Assembly: GCF_042681025.1 (NCBI RefSeq)
Contig: NZ_JBHUER010000010.1
Span: 735,896 to 799,895, forward strand
Direction of reading: 5' to 3'
Length of the DNA: 64,000 nt
DNA from: Methylopila henanensis
Lineage (GTDB): Bacteria; Pseudomonadota; Alphaproteobacteria; Rhizobiales; Methylopilaceae
Within the stretch, counting starts at the first letter, position 1. Every line of letters begins with the position of its first letter. This document shows positions 53,253-63,585 of the stretch, in pieces. The notes below the pieces were generated by a model. It was not told the origin of the DNA. It did not search any database and was given only the letters and a program-made list of their open reading frames with translations. Position numbers and translations under genes: made by a program.

Positions 53253-53270
53253 CGCCTTTTCCGCGCTCCA

Positions 53271-53359
53271 CGTCATGCCGGGCGCATGCTGGGCATCCAC
53301 GACTTGGGTCCCGGAGCGCGTCCGCATGAAGTTGTGGATGCCGCGAAAGCGGGCATGAC
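53271..53359. repeat. Intergenic inverted repeat, second family
   Basis: CGTCATGCCGGGCGCATGC with GGCATCCACGACTTGGG, and GTTGTGGATGCCGCG with AAAGCGGGCATGAC, form two arms around an unpaired middle. This resembles the common alphaproteobacterial intergenic element of the form CGTCATGxCCGGGC ... GGGCATGACG. Confidence 0.6.
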
Positions 53360-53512
53360 TGCGCGGGCGTCCGGCCGTTTGGCAAGGGGCGGTCGCCATC
53401 GGCGCATCGAGAGCCCAGCCTGCACGGACACGCGGCGGACGCCCCGCTGGGGAACCGCATCCCTCCCCCGCCTTGCCTCCCGCGCCCTGATCCGATAGCA
53501 AGCCGCGGGAGA

Positions 53513-53543
53513 ACCCCGGCTCTCCCGAGCCGGGGTCTTTTTT
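53513..53543 (+). terminator. Rho-independent terminator 32 bp before purA
   Basis: Stem ACCCCGGCTC / GAGCCGGGGT with a TCCC loop and then CTTTTTTT. It either ends the TPR transcript or acts as an attenuator in the purA leader. Confidence 0.85.
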
Positions 53544-53575
53544 TGTCCTGACGCAGGGACCGGAAGGAATTCAGC

Positions 53576-54868
<1,293 letters not shown>

Positions 54869-54935
54869 AAAAGCTTTCGGCGTCGTGTCTTCGGCGCCCT
54901 CGACGGGCGCGGACGGCTGACGTATGTCGTGAGTC

Positions 54936-56309
54936 ATGGCGGACTATTTCCCAGTGCTCTCGCGCGCGGTCGCGGGACTTCCGGCGAACACGGGCGAGAA
55001 CCGGCGCGCAGTCTATGAACGGGCGCGCGCCGCGATCATCCGCCAGCTTCGAAGCATCGATCCGCCGCTGTCGGAAGACGACATCTCGCGCGAGCGCATG
55101 CGCCTCGAGGAGGCGATCGCCCGCGTCGAGGAAGAGCACGGCGGCGGGGCCGCCGCCCCTGCGCCCGCTGCGAAACCAGCCGAACCCGCTCCCAAGGCCC
55201 CGCCTCCCCCGCCTCAGCGCCGGCCCGAGCCCGCGGCCGACGCCGCCCCGCCGCCGCAGCGCGCGCCCGCCCCGCGCCGCGGCCCGGAGGTGCGCGCCGA
55301 CGGCCGGCCGATCATCCGCGCCGCCGGCGAAGCCGGGACCGAACGCCCGCAGAAGAGCCGCGGCCCGCTGGTCGCCGTCGCCGCGCTCGCGGTGGTCGCG
55401 ATCGTGGCCGGCGTCGCGATCGGCCGCGACCATATCGCGGCCCTGTTCGGCGGCGGCGAGACGCAGACCGCCGCGACCGACACGACCGGCGACGGGGCCA
55501 AGAACGCGTCGACGCCCGAACCCGCCACGCCGAGCAACGGCGGCAAGTCCGACGACCGGCTGCTGAGCGATCCCGCGCCGCAGGCCGAACCCGGCCAGCC
55601 GCCCGAGACCAACGTGGCGCGCGCGCCCGACGCCGGCCCGGGAACCGAGCCGCAGGCCCCGGCCGCGCAACCGCAGCCGCAGGCCCCGGCGGCCCAGCCG
55701 TCGCAGCAGCCCAACCAGCCGGCCGGCCCGCTCGTCGCCCAGCGCGCGATCCTCTATGAAGAGGGCTCCGACCAGAAGTCCGGCGAGCAGGTCGACGGTT
55801 CGGTGCTGTGGCGCACCGAATCCGTCAACGCCGCGCAGGGGCAGCCGCTCGAGACGGCGCTCCGCGGCGACGTTGAGGTGCCCGCGCGCGGCATCCGCGC
55901 CACGCTCACGATCCGCCGCAACACCGACGCCACGCTGCCCGCCAGCCACACCGTCGAGATCCAGTTCCGGCTGCCGGAGAACTTCCCCAACGCCGGCGTC
56001 GCCAACGTGCCGGGCATCCTGATGAAGACCGACGAGGCCGCCCGCGGCGCGCCGATCTCGGGGCTTTCGGTGCGGGTGACGAGCGGCTTCTTCCTGATCG
56101 GGCTCTCGAACATAGAGAACGAGCGCATCGTCAACGAGCAGCTTCTGCGCGACCGCGGCTGGATCGACATCCCGATCCTCTACGACAACGGACGTCGGGC
56201 CGTGCTGACGCTGGAGAAGGGCACCCCCGGCGGCCAGGCCTTCGCCGACGCCTTCGCCGCCTGGCAGAACGCAGCCGCGAGCGCGCCCGCCGGCCAGTCG
56301 CAACCCTGA
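54936..56309 (+). CDS. Pro/Ala-rich single-pass membrane protein
   Basis: A 457-residue protein. Residues 1-70 are helical and charged, followed by a Pro/Ala-rich linker (about 70-143), one membrane helix (LVAVAALAVVAIVAGVAIG, about 144-163), a second Pro/Gln-rich linker and a folded C-terminal domain (from about 265: RAILYEEGSDQKSGEQVDGS, TLTIRRNTDATLPASHTVEI, IENERIVNEQLLRDRGWIDI). The C-terminal domain lies in the periplasm by the positive-inside rule. Conserved in Hyphomicrobiales as I recall, with no known function. Confidence 0.75.
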   Translation: MADYFPVLSRAVAGLPANTGENRRAVYERARAAIIRQLRSIDPPLSEDDISRERMRLEEAIARVEEEHGGGAAAPAPAAKPAEPAPKAPPPPPQRRPEPAADAAPPPQRAPAPRRGPEVRADGRPIIRAAGEAGTERPQKSRGPLVAVAALAVVAIVAGVAIGRDHIAALFGGGETQTAATDTTGDGAKNASTPEPATPSNGGKSDDRLLSDPAPQAEPGQPPETNVARAPDAGPGTEPQAPAAQPQPQAPAAQPSQQPNQPAGPLVAQRAILYEEGSDQKSGEQVDGSVLWRTESVNAAQGQPLETALRGDVEVPARGIRATLTIRRNTDATLPASHTVEIQFRLPENFPNAGVANVPGILMKTDEAARGAPISGLSVRVTSGFFLIGLSNIENERIVNEQLLRDRGWIDIPILYDNGRRAVLTLEKGTPGGQAFADAFAAWQNAAASAPAGQSQP

Positions 56310-56395
56310 CGCGCGCCGCCATTGCCGCTTCTGCCCGCCCCGGCTAGCATCGGAGCTGAGCCGTGTATGGCGCGCGGCGTTCGAGGGAGGCCGGC

Positions 56396-58087
56396 ATGCC
56401 GCGCGTGATCACCGGAACCGAGGGCGACGACGAACTCAGGGACCGGCCCTATGGCGACCCCGTCATCATCTACGGCCTCGGCGGGAACGACACGATCGTT
56501 TCGCAGGAGGGCTCGGGCGACGAGATCTATGGCGGCGACGGCGACGACCTGATCCGGGTCTACAGCCAGGGATTCTACGACGGCGGCGACGGCTACGACA
56601 CGCTGTGGCTGCCGGGAACCGGCGGATTGGACATCCCCCGCGTCTCGCTCCGCGCCGACTCGACCTACACCTCGTTCGAGCATCTCTACATCGGCGGCAT
56701 CCACGATCCCGGGACCTTCACCGCCAATTCCAGCAAGTTCGGCGACGGGTTGGTGTCGCTGAGCGCCAAGTTCACCGGGTCCGCCAGCGTCACCATTACG
56801 CTCGACACGAAGAATTTCGTCACAGCGTTCGACCTCTCCGAATTCGGAACATCGACCTACGGCCCCGGCGGCCCGAACAAGTTCACCATCCGCGGGAACG
56901 AACGCGACAACATCATCTCCGGCACCTCCGCCCACGACACGATCTCCGGCGAAGGCGGGAACGACACCATAGTGTGGGGCGGATTCGCCCAGAACACCGC
57001 GGGCGGCCAGATCGCGGACGGCGACGACGTCGACGGCGGCGCGGGCGCCGACCTGATCCGGGTGGTCGCATCCGGTCAGCCCCACGGCGGATCGGCTGCG
57101 GGCGGCACGGGTTTTGACACGCTGAGCGTGCGCGCGGGCGACGAGCGCGTCGCGGACTTTCTCGACAGCGCCATCACCGGCTTCGAGGCGCTCGAACTCA
57201 ACGGGCGGGGCTCCGCCGGCGGCCTCGAGGCGCGCTTCCTCGCGAGCCATCTCGTTAGCGACATCGGCGAGTTCGCGGTCCGCGGCACGTCAGGAGGATC
57301 CGAGACGCTCGTGGTCTACGCCGTGAACGGCCGGGCCGACCTGAGCAGCCTCGTCTTCACAGACTGGGACCGCAGCGATCAGGTCATCATCCGCGGCGGA
57401 ACGGGATCCGACACGCTGTATGGATCGAGCGCCAACGACGTGCTCGACGGCGGCGCGGGCGCCGACGTTATGAACGGCGGGCTGGGCGACGATCGGTACA
57501 TCGTGAACTCGCCGCTGGACCGTGTCGGCGAGGGCTCCCGCGACGGCGGCCTCGACACCGTCGTCGCGAGCGTCAGTTACGATCTGTCGTCGGCGTCGGG
57601 AATCGAAAACCTGGAGTTAACCGCGGCCGCGAGAGCCGCGACCGGCGTCGGCAACGCCCTCGCCAACCGCATCACCGGCAACGGCTACGACAACGTCCTG
57701 TTCGGCGGAGCCGGCGACGACGTTCTCCTTGGAGGCGGCGGGGCGGATCGCCTATACGGCGGCCTTGGCAACGACATCCTGACCGGCGGTCGCGGCGCGG
57801 ACGTGTTCGTGTTCGACACGGCGCTCGGGCCGACCAATGTGGACACCGTCAGCGGCTTCGCCCACGGCGTCGACAAGATCTGGCTCGACAGCGGGCACCC
57901 GTTCCAGGCCTTCGAGAAGGGGCCTCTTTCGGCCGAAGCCTTCGCCACCCACCTTGTCTACGATCAGGCGACCGGAAACCTGTCCTACGACGCCGACGGC
58001 GCAGGCTCAGGACCCGCGGTGCTGTTCGCGCGGCTCTCGCCGGGCCAGAACGTCACCTTCGACCACACCGACGTGCTGATCGTCTGA
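56396..58087 (+). CDS. RTX-type calcium-binding secreted protein
   Basis: A 563-residue protein rich in GGxGxDxx nonapeptides, which bind calcium after export by a type I secretion system. Repeats are visible near residues 29-56 (GLGGNDTI, YGGDGDDLI), around 355-375 (DGGAGADVMNGGLGDDRYIV) and around 435-465 (FGGAGDDVLLGGGGADRLYG). The region between about 60 and 340 has no known domain. No N-terminal signal, as expected. GAGGGAGG precedes the ATG. No type I secretion genes are in the window. Confidence 0.88.
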   Translation: MPRVITGTEGDDELRDRPYGDPVIIYGLGGNDTIVSQEGSGDEIYGGDGDDLIRVYSQGFYDGGDGYDTLWLPGTGGLDIPRVSLRADSTYTSFEHLYIGGIHDPGTFTANSSKFGDGLVSLSAKFTGSASVTITLDTKNFVTAFDLSEFGTSTYGPGGPNKFTIRGNERDNIISGTSAHDTISGEGGNDTIVWGGFAQNTAGGQIADGDDVDGGAGADLIRVVASGQPHGGSAAGGTGFDTLSVRAGDERVADFLDSAITGFEALELNGRGSAGGLEARFLASHLVSDIGEFAVRGTSGGSETLVVYAVNGRADLSSLVFTDWDRSDQVIIRGGTGSDTLYGSSANDVLDGGAGADVMNGGLGDDRYIVNSPLDRVGEGSRDGGLDTVVASVSYDLSSASGIENLELTAAARAATGVGNALANRITGNGYDNVLFGGAGDDVLLGGGGADRLYGGLGNDILTGGRGADVFVFDTALGPTNVDTVSGFAHGVDKIWLDSGHPFQAFEKGPLSAEAFATHLVYDQATGNLSYDADGAGSGPAVLFARLSPGQNVTFDHTDVLIV

Positions 58088-58114
58088 CGCGCGGAGCCTC
58101 TACGCCCTCTCCCT

Positions 58115-58206
58115 CGTCATGGCCCGGCCTGACCGGCTCATCCGCTCCGCCCGACGACGCGCCGCGTCGAAGGATACGGATGGGCCCTACGGTCGAGCTG
58201 GAGGAC
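58115..58206. repeat. Dispersed palindromic repeat, copy C
   Basis: CGTCATGGCCCGGCCTGACC with GGCTCATCC on the left and GGATGGGCCCTACGGTCGAG with CTGGAGGAC on the right: a worn copy of the family seen at 36326, 37977 and 39320. Confidence 0.55.
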
Positions 58207-58288
58207 AGAGAAGCTCATTCGGCGCGCCTTGGCGCCGATCGACGATCAAGGCCTTCGACAACCAGCTCTTCCTTGAACCGCAAAGAAA

Positions 58289-58313
58289 AACGCCCGGCGC
58301 AAAACCGGGCGTT
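58289..58313 (-). terminator. Rho-independent terminator of second rpoH
   Basis: Stem AACGCCCGG / CCGGGCGTT; on the minus strand it is followed by TTTTTCTTT. It lies 32 bp past the rpoH stop. Confidence 0.88.
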
Positions 58314-58344
58314 TCATATTCTGCGTCTCGAGGTCCGCGCGTCC

Positions 58345-59220
<876 letters not shown>

Positions 59221-59391
59221 CGTGGAACTCCCCGTTGAGCCGCCGAAGACGGCTTTCACGTGGGGGCAACGCGCAAGACCGCAAAAAGGACATGGCCGGA
59301 CTGGTGTTTTTCAATCACGGTTTCGTGAACTCGGCGCCTTCCGCCCTTGCCGGCCCGCTCCGGCGCGCAACGCGCGAAGGGCGGAAACGAC

Positions 59392-59423
59392 GAAGGGCCC
59401 GGCGCATATGCGCCGGGCCCTTC
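59392..59423. repeat. 32-bp perfect palindrome downstream of carD
   Basis: GAAGGGCCCGGCGCAT and its exact complement face each other. It is 29 bp past the carD stop and may also serve as its terminator. A diverged copy lies at 60121-60160, on the other side of carD. Confidence 0.7.
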
Positions 59424-59452
59424 GCAAACGATCCTGCGAGGAAAGAAGCGCC

Positions 59453-60037
59453 TCAGGCGGCCTCTTCCTGCTCGGCGACCTCGGCCTCCGCCTCGATCTC
59501 CTCGGCCTTGCCGCCGCGGCGCGGGCCCTTGGCGAGTTGGCCTTCGATCTTCTTCTGGGCTTCGATGTCGGTCAGCCGCTCGGCGGCGCCGAGCTCGCGC
59601 ATCATGCGGTCGAGCGCCGATTCATAGAGCTGGCGCTCGCTGTAGGACTGCTCCGGCTGGGTGTCGGCGCGGTAGAGGTCGCGCACCACCTCGGCGATCG
59701 CGACGAGGTCGCCCGAGTTGATCTTCGCCTCGTACTCCTGCGCGCGGCGGCTCCACATCGTCTTCTTGACGCGGGCGCGGCCGGTCAGGGTCTCGAGCGC
59801 CTTGGCGACCACCTGCGGCTCGGACAGCTTGCGCATGCCGGCGCTCGCGATCTTCGCCACCGGCACGCGGAGCGTCATCTTGTCCTTCTCGAAGGAAATG
59901 ACGAACAGCTCAAGCGTGTGCCCGGCGATCTCCTGCTCCTCGATCGCCACGATCTGCCCGACGCCGTGCGACGGGTAGACCACGTGCTCCAGCGCCTTGA
60001 ACCCGTGCTTGGCCTGCGAAGTCTTCTTGGTGGTCAT
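59453..60037 (-). CDS. carD: CarD/CdnL-family RNA polymerase-binding regulator
   Basis: A 194-residue regulator that binds RNA polymerase beta subunit and stabilises promoter opening, notably at rRNA promoters. The N-terminal polymerase-interacting domain reads GFKALEHVVYPSHGVGQIVAIEEQEIAGHTLELFVISFEKDKMTLRVPV, and the C-terminal helical DNA-binding part has TMWSRRAQEYEAKINSGDLVAIAEVVRDLYR. The tail is acidic. The ATG at 60037 removes a long shadow extension. Confidence 0.92.
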   Translation of the reverse strand: MTTKKTSQAKHGFKALEHVVYPSHGVGQIVAIEEQEIAGHTLELFVISFEKDKMTLRVPVAKIASAGMRKLSEPQVVAKALETLTGRARVKKTMWSRRAQEYEAKINSGDLVAIAEVVRDLYRADTQPEQSYSERQLYESALDRMMRELGAAERLTDIEAQKKIEGQLAKGPRRGGKAEEIEAEAEVAEQEEAA

Positions 60038-60376
60038 ACTGTTCCGAACTCCGTGTCGTCCCGCGGCGGGACGGACCGCGACAAGTGGAACCCGGCGGGC
60101 CGGGTCGGCGGCGACGGCCAACGACGAGCCCGGCGCATATGTCCGGGTCCCTCGAACACCGTTCCCCTCAGAGAAAAACGCCGCCTGTCCCGCCGCGCCG
60201 ATACGACGCCCGGACAGTTTCAACCGCTTCAGCTTTCCTGGCGAAAACACCGTCGGCATGACGGCTTGGGCGGCGCGCGTCGTTTTTGACCGTTGCGTGA
60301 TGGGTATCACGAACGGACCAAAAAATCAATGAAATAGACGCATGGGCGCCACACGCTTCCGCCGTGGCGCCGCCGC
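60038..60376. promoter_or_regulatory. Region between fdxA and carD
   Basis: A 339-bp gap with the carD promoter by position and a copy of the carD-side palindrome at 60121-60160. I see no gene. Confidence 0.45.
60121..60160. repeat. Diverged copy of the carD-side palindrome
   Basis: GAGCCCGGCGCATATG with TCCGGGTCCCTCG repeats the centre CCCGGCGCATATG of the element at 59392, with one arm degraded. Confidence 0.55.
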
Positions 60377-60715
60377 TCAGTCTCCCTGGCCGGGCTCCGG
60401 CGAGAAGAACTCCGCCAGCTTGTTAGGCTTGCCGTCGAACTCCTTGGCGTCCTCCGGCGGGTCGCGCCTGACCGTGATGTTCGGCCAGGACTTGGCGTAG
60501 TCGCCGTTCAGCTTGATCCAGCTTTCGAGGCCGGGCTCGGTGTCCGGCTTGATCGCCTCCGCCGGGCATTCCGGCTCGCACACCCCGCAGTCGATGCACT
60601 CGTCGGGGTGGATGACGAGCATGTTCTCGCCTTCATAGAAGCAGTCGACCGGGCACACCTCCACGCAATCCGTGTACTTGCAGCGGATGCAGTTGTCGGT
60701 GACCACATAGGTCAT
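60377..60715 (-). CDS. fdxA: 7Fe ferredoxin FdxA
   Basis: A 112-residue electron carrier with nine cysteines in the first 50 residues. CIRCKYTDCVEVCPVDCF and CIDCGVCEPECP give the ligands of a [3Fe-4S] cluster (Cys9, Cys17, Cys50) and a [4Fe-4S] cluster (Cys21, Cys40, Cys43, Cys46). The long C-terminal tail (ESWIKLNGDYAKSWPNI) is typical of FdxA. It is usually found near carD in Hyphomicrobiales, as here. Confidence 0.95.
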   Translation of the reverse strand: MTYVVTDNCIRCKYTDCVEVCPVDCFYEGENMLVIHPDECIDCGVCEPECPAEAIKPDTEPGLESWIKLNGDYAKSWPNITVRRDPPEDAKEFDGKPNKLAEFFSPEPGQGD

Positions 60716-60814
60716 GCCAGTCTCCCGGTTCGGTCCGGGTGACGTAGCGGACGCGCCCGTGCTTCGCAAGGGCGGCATGGGCGCCGCCCTCGGGGTCGCG
60801 TCCGCCTGTCGCGG

Positions 60815-62347
60815 TCAGGCCGGAAGCGCGCTCGCCAGCCTCCGCTCGTGGCCGGGGGCCGAGCGGTCCACGGGCATCCGCGTTCCGCCCGTGCGGCGTT
60901 CGGCCCAATCCGCGATCATCTCCGACGTGGTGTGGTCGATGTAGGAGAGATGGCTGGTCCGCAGCGTGACGGTCGCGCCCTCCGGCACGGCGGCGAGCTC
61001 CTTCTCCAGCTGGGGAAGCTGGAGGAAGGTCGCGGCCCCCGCGAGCCGCATCTCCACGCCGCCGTCCGCCGTCTCGTGGCGGCGCACGACCAGGTAGCGC
61101 CGCTTCAGGTGCGGCAGGATCTCGATCCCTGCGAGGGCGAGCCCGACCAGCACGCCGGTGAGCAGGTCCACGGCGACGACGACGATCAGCGTCGCGGCCC
61201 ACACCGCGGCGGGCAGGGCGCCGTGCCGCCGGAACAGGCCGCGGGCGTGCTGAACGCTGACAAGACGCCAGCCGGTGACGATCAGGATGCCGGCCAGGGC
61301 CGCGGCCGGCACGACCTCCAGCGCCCAGGGAACCGCTGCGACGAAGGCCAGGATCCACAGGCCGTGCAGCACCGCCGACCACCGCGACACGGCGCCCGCC
61401 TGCACATTGGCCGAGGAGCGCACGATCACGCCGGTCATCGGCAGCGCGCCCAACGCGCCGCAGATCGCGTTGCCGACGCCCTGAGCGGAGAGTTCGCGGT
61501 CGTAGGCCGTGCGCGGGCCGGCGTGCATCTTGTCGACCGCCGCGGCCGACAGCATCGTTTCGGCGCTGGCGATCACGGCGATGATCACGGCCGCGAGCAG
61601 CGGCCCGGGCGCCATCAGCCCCGCGAGGCCCGCGGCGTCGGTGAGGTTCAGGCCGCCGAGGATCGACTCCGGGATCTCGACCCGCTTGATCGGCAGCGCG
61701 AAAACCGCGGCCAGCGCGGTGCCCGCCGCCACTCCCACCAGCGCGCCGGGAATGAGCCTGAGGTTCGCCGGGCGGAGCCTTTCCCAGGCGATCATCGCCA
61801 GAATGGTGGTGAGGCCGACCGCCAGCGCCGCGGGACCCTTCACCGTGGTGAGCCGCACCACGTCGCCGAAGGCGGCGGGGATCGCGATCAGGCTTTCGAG
61901 CGCGTTCGGAAGCGGAGCGCCGTCGATCAGCACATGGAGCTGGACCACCACGATCAGCACGCCGATGCCCGCGAGCATGCCGTGGACCACGGCCGGCGAG
62001 ATCACCTTGAACCACTTGCCGAGGCCGAGCAGGCCGGCGGCGATCTGCAGCGCGCCGGCGAGCAGCAGGATCGGCCCCAGCATCTCGAGGCCATGCTCGC
62101 GGACGATCTCGAACACCACGACCGCGAGGCCTGCGGCGGGACCGCTGACCTGGAGCGGCGAGCCGCCGATCAGGCCGACGACCACGCCGCCGACGACGCC
62201 GGTGACGAGGCCCAGTTCCGCCGGGACGCCGGAGGCGACGGCGATGCCCATGCACAGCGGCAGGGCGACCATGAAGACCACGATCGAGGCGGGAAAGTCC
62301 CGGCTGAGCGAGGCGGAGAGGGACGGTTTCGGAGCGAACGTGCTCAT
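60815..62347 (-). CDS. SulP/SLC26-family anion transporter, probably bicarbonate
   Basis: A 510-residue inner-membrane transporter with about ten to twelve membrane segments and a C-terminal STAS domain (about residues 425-500, AATFLQLPQLEKELAAVPEG and TSHLSYIDHTTSEMIADW). The N-terminal VVFMVALPLCMGIAVASGVP and the VSGPAAGLAV loop are family marks. Its stop-coupled neighbour is a beta-carbonic anhydrase, which points to bicarbonate uptake rather than sulfate. The ATG at 62347 follows GAGGAG; the ATG at 62362, in an ATGA overlap, is an alternative. Confidence 0.9.
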   Translation of the reverse strand: MSTFAPKPSLSASLSRDFPASIVVFMVALPLCMGIAVASGVPAELGLVTGVVGGVVVGLIGGSPLQVSGPAAGLAVVVFEIVREHGLEMLGPILLLAGALQIAAGLLGLGKWFKVISPAVVHGMLAGIGVLIVVVQLHVLIDGAPLPNALESLIAIPAAFGDVVRLTTVKGPAALAVGLTTILAMIAWERLRPANLRLIPGALVGVAAGTALAAVFALPIKRVEIPESILGGLNLTDAAGLAGLMAPGPLLAAVIIAVIASAETMLSAAAVDKMHAGPRTAYDRELSAQGVGNAICGALGALPMTGVIVRSSANVQAGAVSRWSAVLHGLWILAFVAAVPWALEVVPAAALAGILIVTGWRLVSVQHARGLFRRHGALPAAVWAATLIVVVAVDLLTGVLVGLALAGIEILPHLKRRYLVVRRHETADGGVEMRLAGAATFLQLPQLEKELAAVPEGATVTLRTSHLSYIDHTTSEMIADWAERRTGGTRMPVDRSAPGHERRLASALPA

Positions 62348-62358
62348 GGGCGCGCTCC

Positions 62359-63048
62359 TCATTCCGCCGCGACGGCCAGCGGGGCCGCAGGACGGGCGGG
62401 GCCGACCGCGACGGGCGCGGGTCGGTCGCCGCGGATCGGTTCGAACCGGCCCGCCTCGCCGTCGTAGGCGAAGATCGTCCCGGTCTCGATCTCGAAGTAC
62501 CAGCCGTGCAGGCGAATCTCGCCGCGGGCGAGCTTGGCGGCGACCGAGGGGTGGGTGCGCAGATGGTTGATCTGCACCACCACGTTCTCCATCGACAGCG
62601 CGCGGCAGGCCGCGGCCTCGTCGAGGTCCGGCGGGTAGGCCTCGCAGACGATGCTCTGGGCGGCCGAGGCGTGCTTGAGCCTGGCCTTCACGTTGGGCAT
62701 CGGATCGAGGCTCGCGGGATGGCGCAGGGCCTTCATCGCCCCGCACTCGGAATGCCCGCACACCACGATGTCCGCGACGCCCAGGGCCACCACGGCGTAT
62801 TCGATCGCCGAGGACACGCCGCCGTTCATCTGCGCGAAGGGCGGGACGATGTTGCCGGCGTTGCGGCAGACGAAGATCTCGCCGGGTCCCGCCTGGGTGA
62901 TGTGCTCGGGCGCGACGCGGCTGTCGGCGCAGGAGATCACCAGCGCCTTCGGGCTCTGCCCGTCCCGGGCGAGGCGTTGGTAGAGCGCCTTGTCCTTGGT
63001 GAAGACTTCGCCCTGGAAACGCAGGGCGGCGTCGAAGATGTCGGCCAT
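62359..63048 (-). CDS. Beta-class carbonic anhydrase
   Basis: A 229-residue enzyme that interconverts carbon dioxide and bicarbonate. Zinc ligands are Cys40 (CADSR, with Asp42 and Arg44), His99 and Cys102 (GHSECG). RNAGNIVPPF and the C-terminal LHGWYFEIETGTIFAYD are typical. GAGGAG precedes the ATG at 63048. It forms an operon with the SulP transporter; the two together can concentrate or export inorganic carbon. Confidence 0.95.
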   Translation of the reverse strand: MADIFDAALRFQGEVFTKDKALYQRLARDGQSPKALVISCADSRVAPEHITQAGPGEIFVCRNAGNIVPPFAQMNGGVSSAIEYAVVALGVADIVVCGHSECGAMKALRHPASLDPMPNVKARLKHASAAQSIVCEAYPPDLDEAAACRALSMENVVVQINHLRTHPSVAAKLARGEIRLHGWYFEIETGTIFAYDGEAGRFEPIRGDRPAPVAVGPARPAAPLAVAAE

Positions 63049-63251
63049 GTCCAGCTCCTCGCAGAGGGTTCGACAAAAGCATGCTGCAACGCAAAATCGC
63101 GCGCTTACGTCGATAACAACGGCGATGTAGTCGACCGACAACCTTCCTCACGGAAACGTCAGAAAAGTTAGAAATCAGTGAGAGATGCCTGAAAAATGAG
63201 CTTTTTGAACAATGCGTGCGGAGGATGGCTTCGGAACGCAGGATCGTTGCG

Positions 63252-63578
63252 TTATTCCAGCCGACCATCTTGCGGCGCAGCATTTTCGCCCTGATGCGGC
63301 CCCAAGTCGTCGAACAGGGCGCGCGCTTCCGTCGCAGGCCCGCGCCGCTCGCCGAAGTCCACGACGCGCAGCACGCGCACGGCCGCCGACAGCGCGATCG
63401 TCAGCACGTCGCCGCGCTTCAGCGCATGGCCGGGCGCGCGCACGCGCTGGCCGTTGACGCGGACATGGCCGGACTGGACGAGGCCGACCGCCAGCGCGCG
63501 CGTCCTTGCGACGCGGGCGCGCCAGAGCCAGACGTCGATGCGGAGGCGTTCCGGCGGGGTCTCCTCCGGCCTCCGCAT
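63252..63578 (-). CDS. S4-domain RNA-binding protein (Hsp15-like)
   Basis: A 108-residue protein with an S4 domain (about residues 11-60, RLRIDVWLWRARVARTRALAVGLVQSGHVRVNGQRV), as in Hsp15, which binds stalled 50S subunits carrying a nascent chain. The C-terminal tail is short and basic. Its start lies 8 bp after the stop of the partial gene upstream, so the two form one operon. Confidence 0.9.
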   Translation of the reverse strand: MRRPEETPPERLRIDVWLWRARVARTRALAVGLVQSGHVRVNGQRVRAPGHALKRGDVLTIALSAAVRVLRVVDFGERRGPATEARALFDDLGPHQGENAAPQDGRLE

Positions 63579-63585
63579 CGTCGCG

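Larger units (their letters stand above)
53253..53575. promoter_or_regulatory. Region between TPR gene and purA
   Basis: A 323-bp gap holding a dispersed inverted repeat (53271-53359) and a strong terminator (53513-53543) just before purA. No gene seen. Confidence 0.5.
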
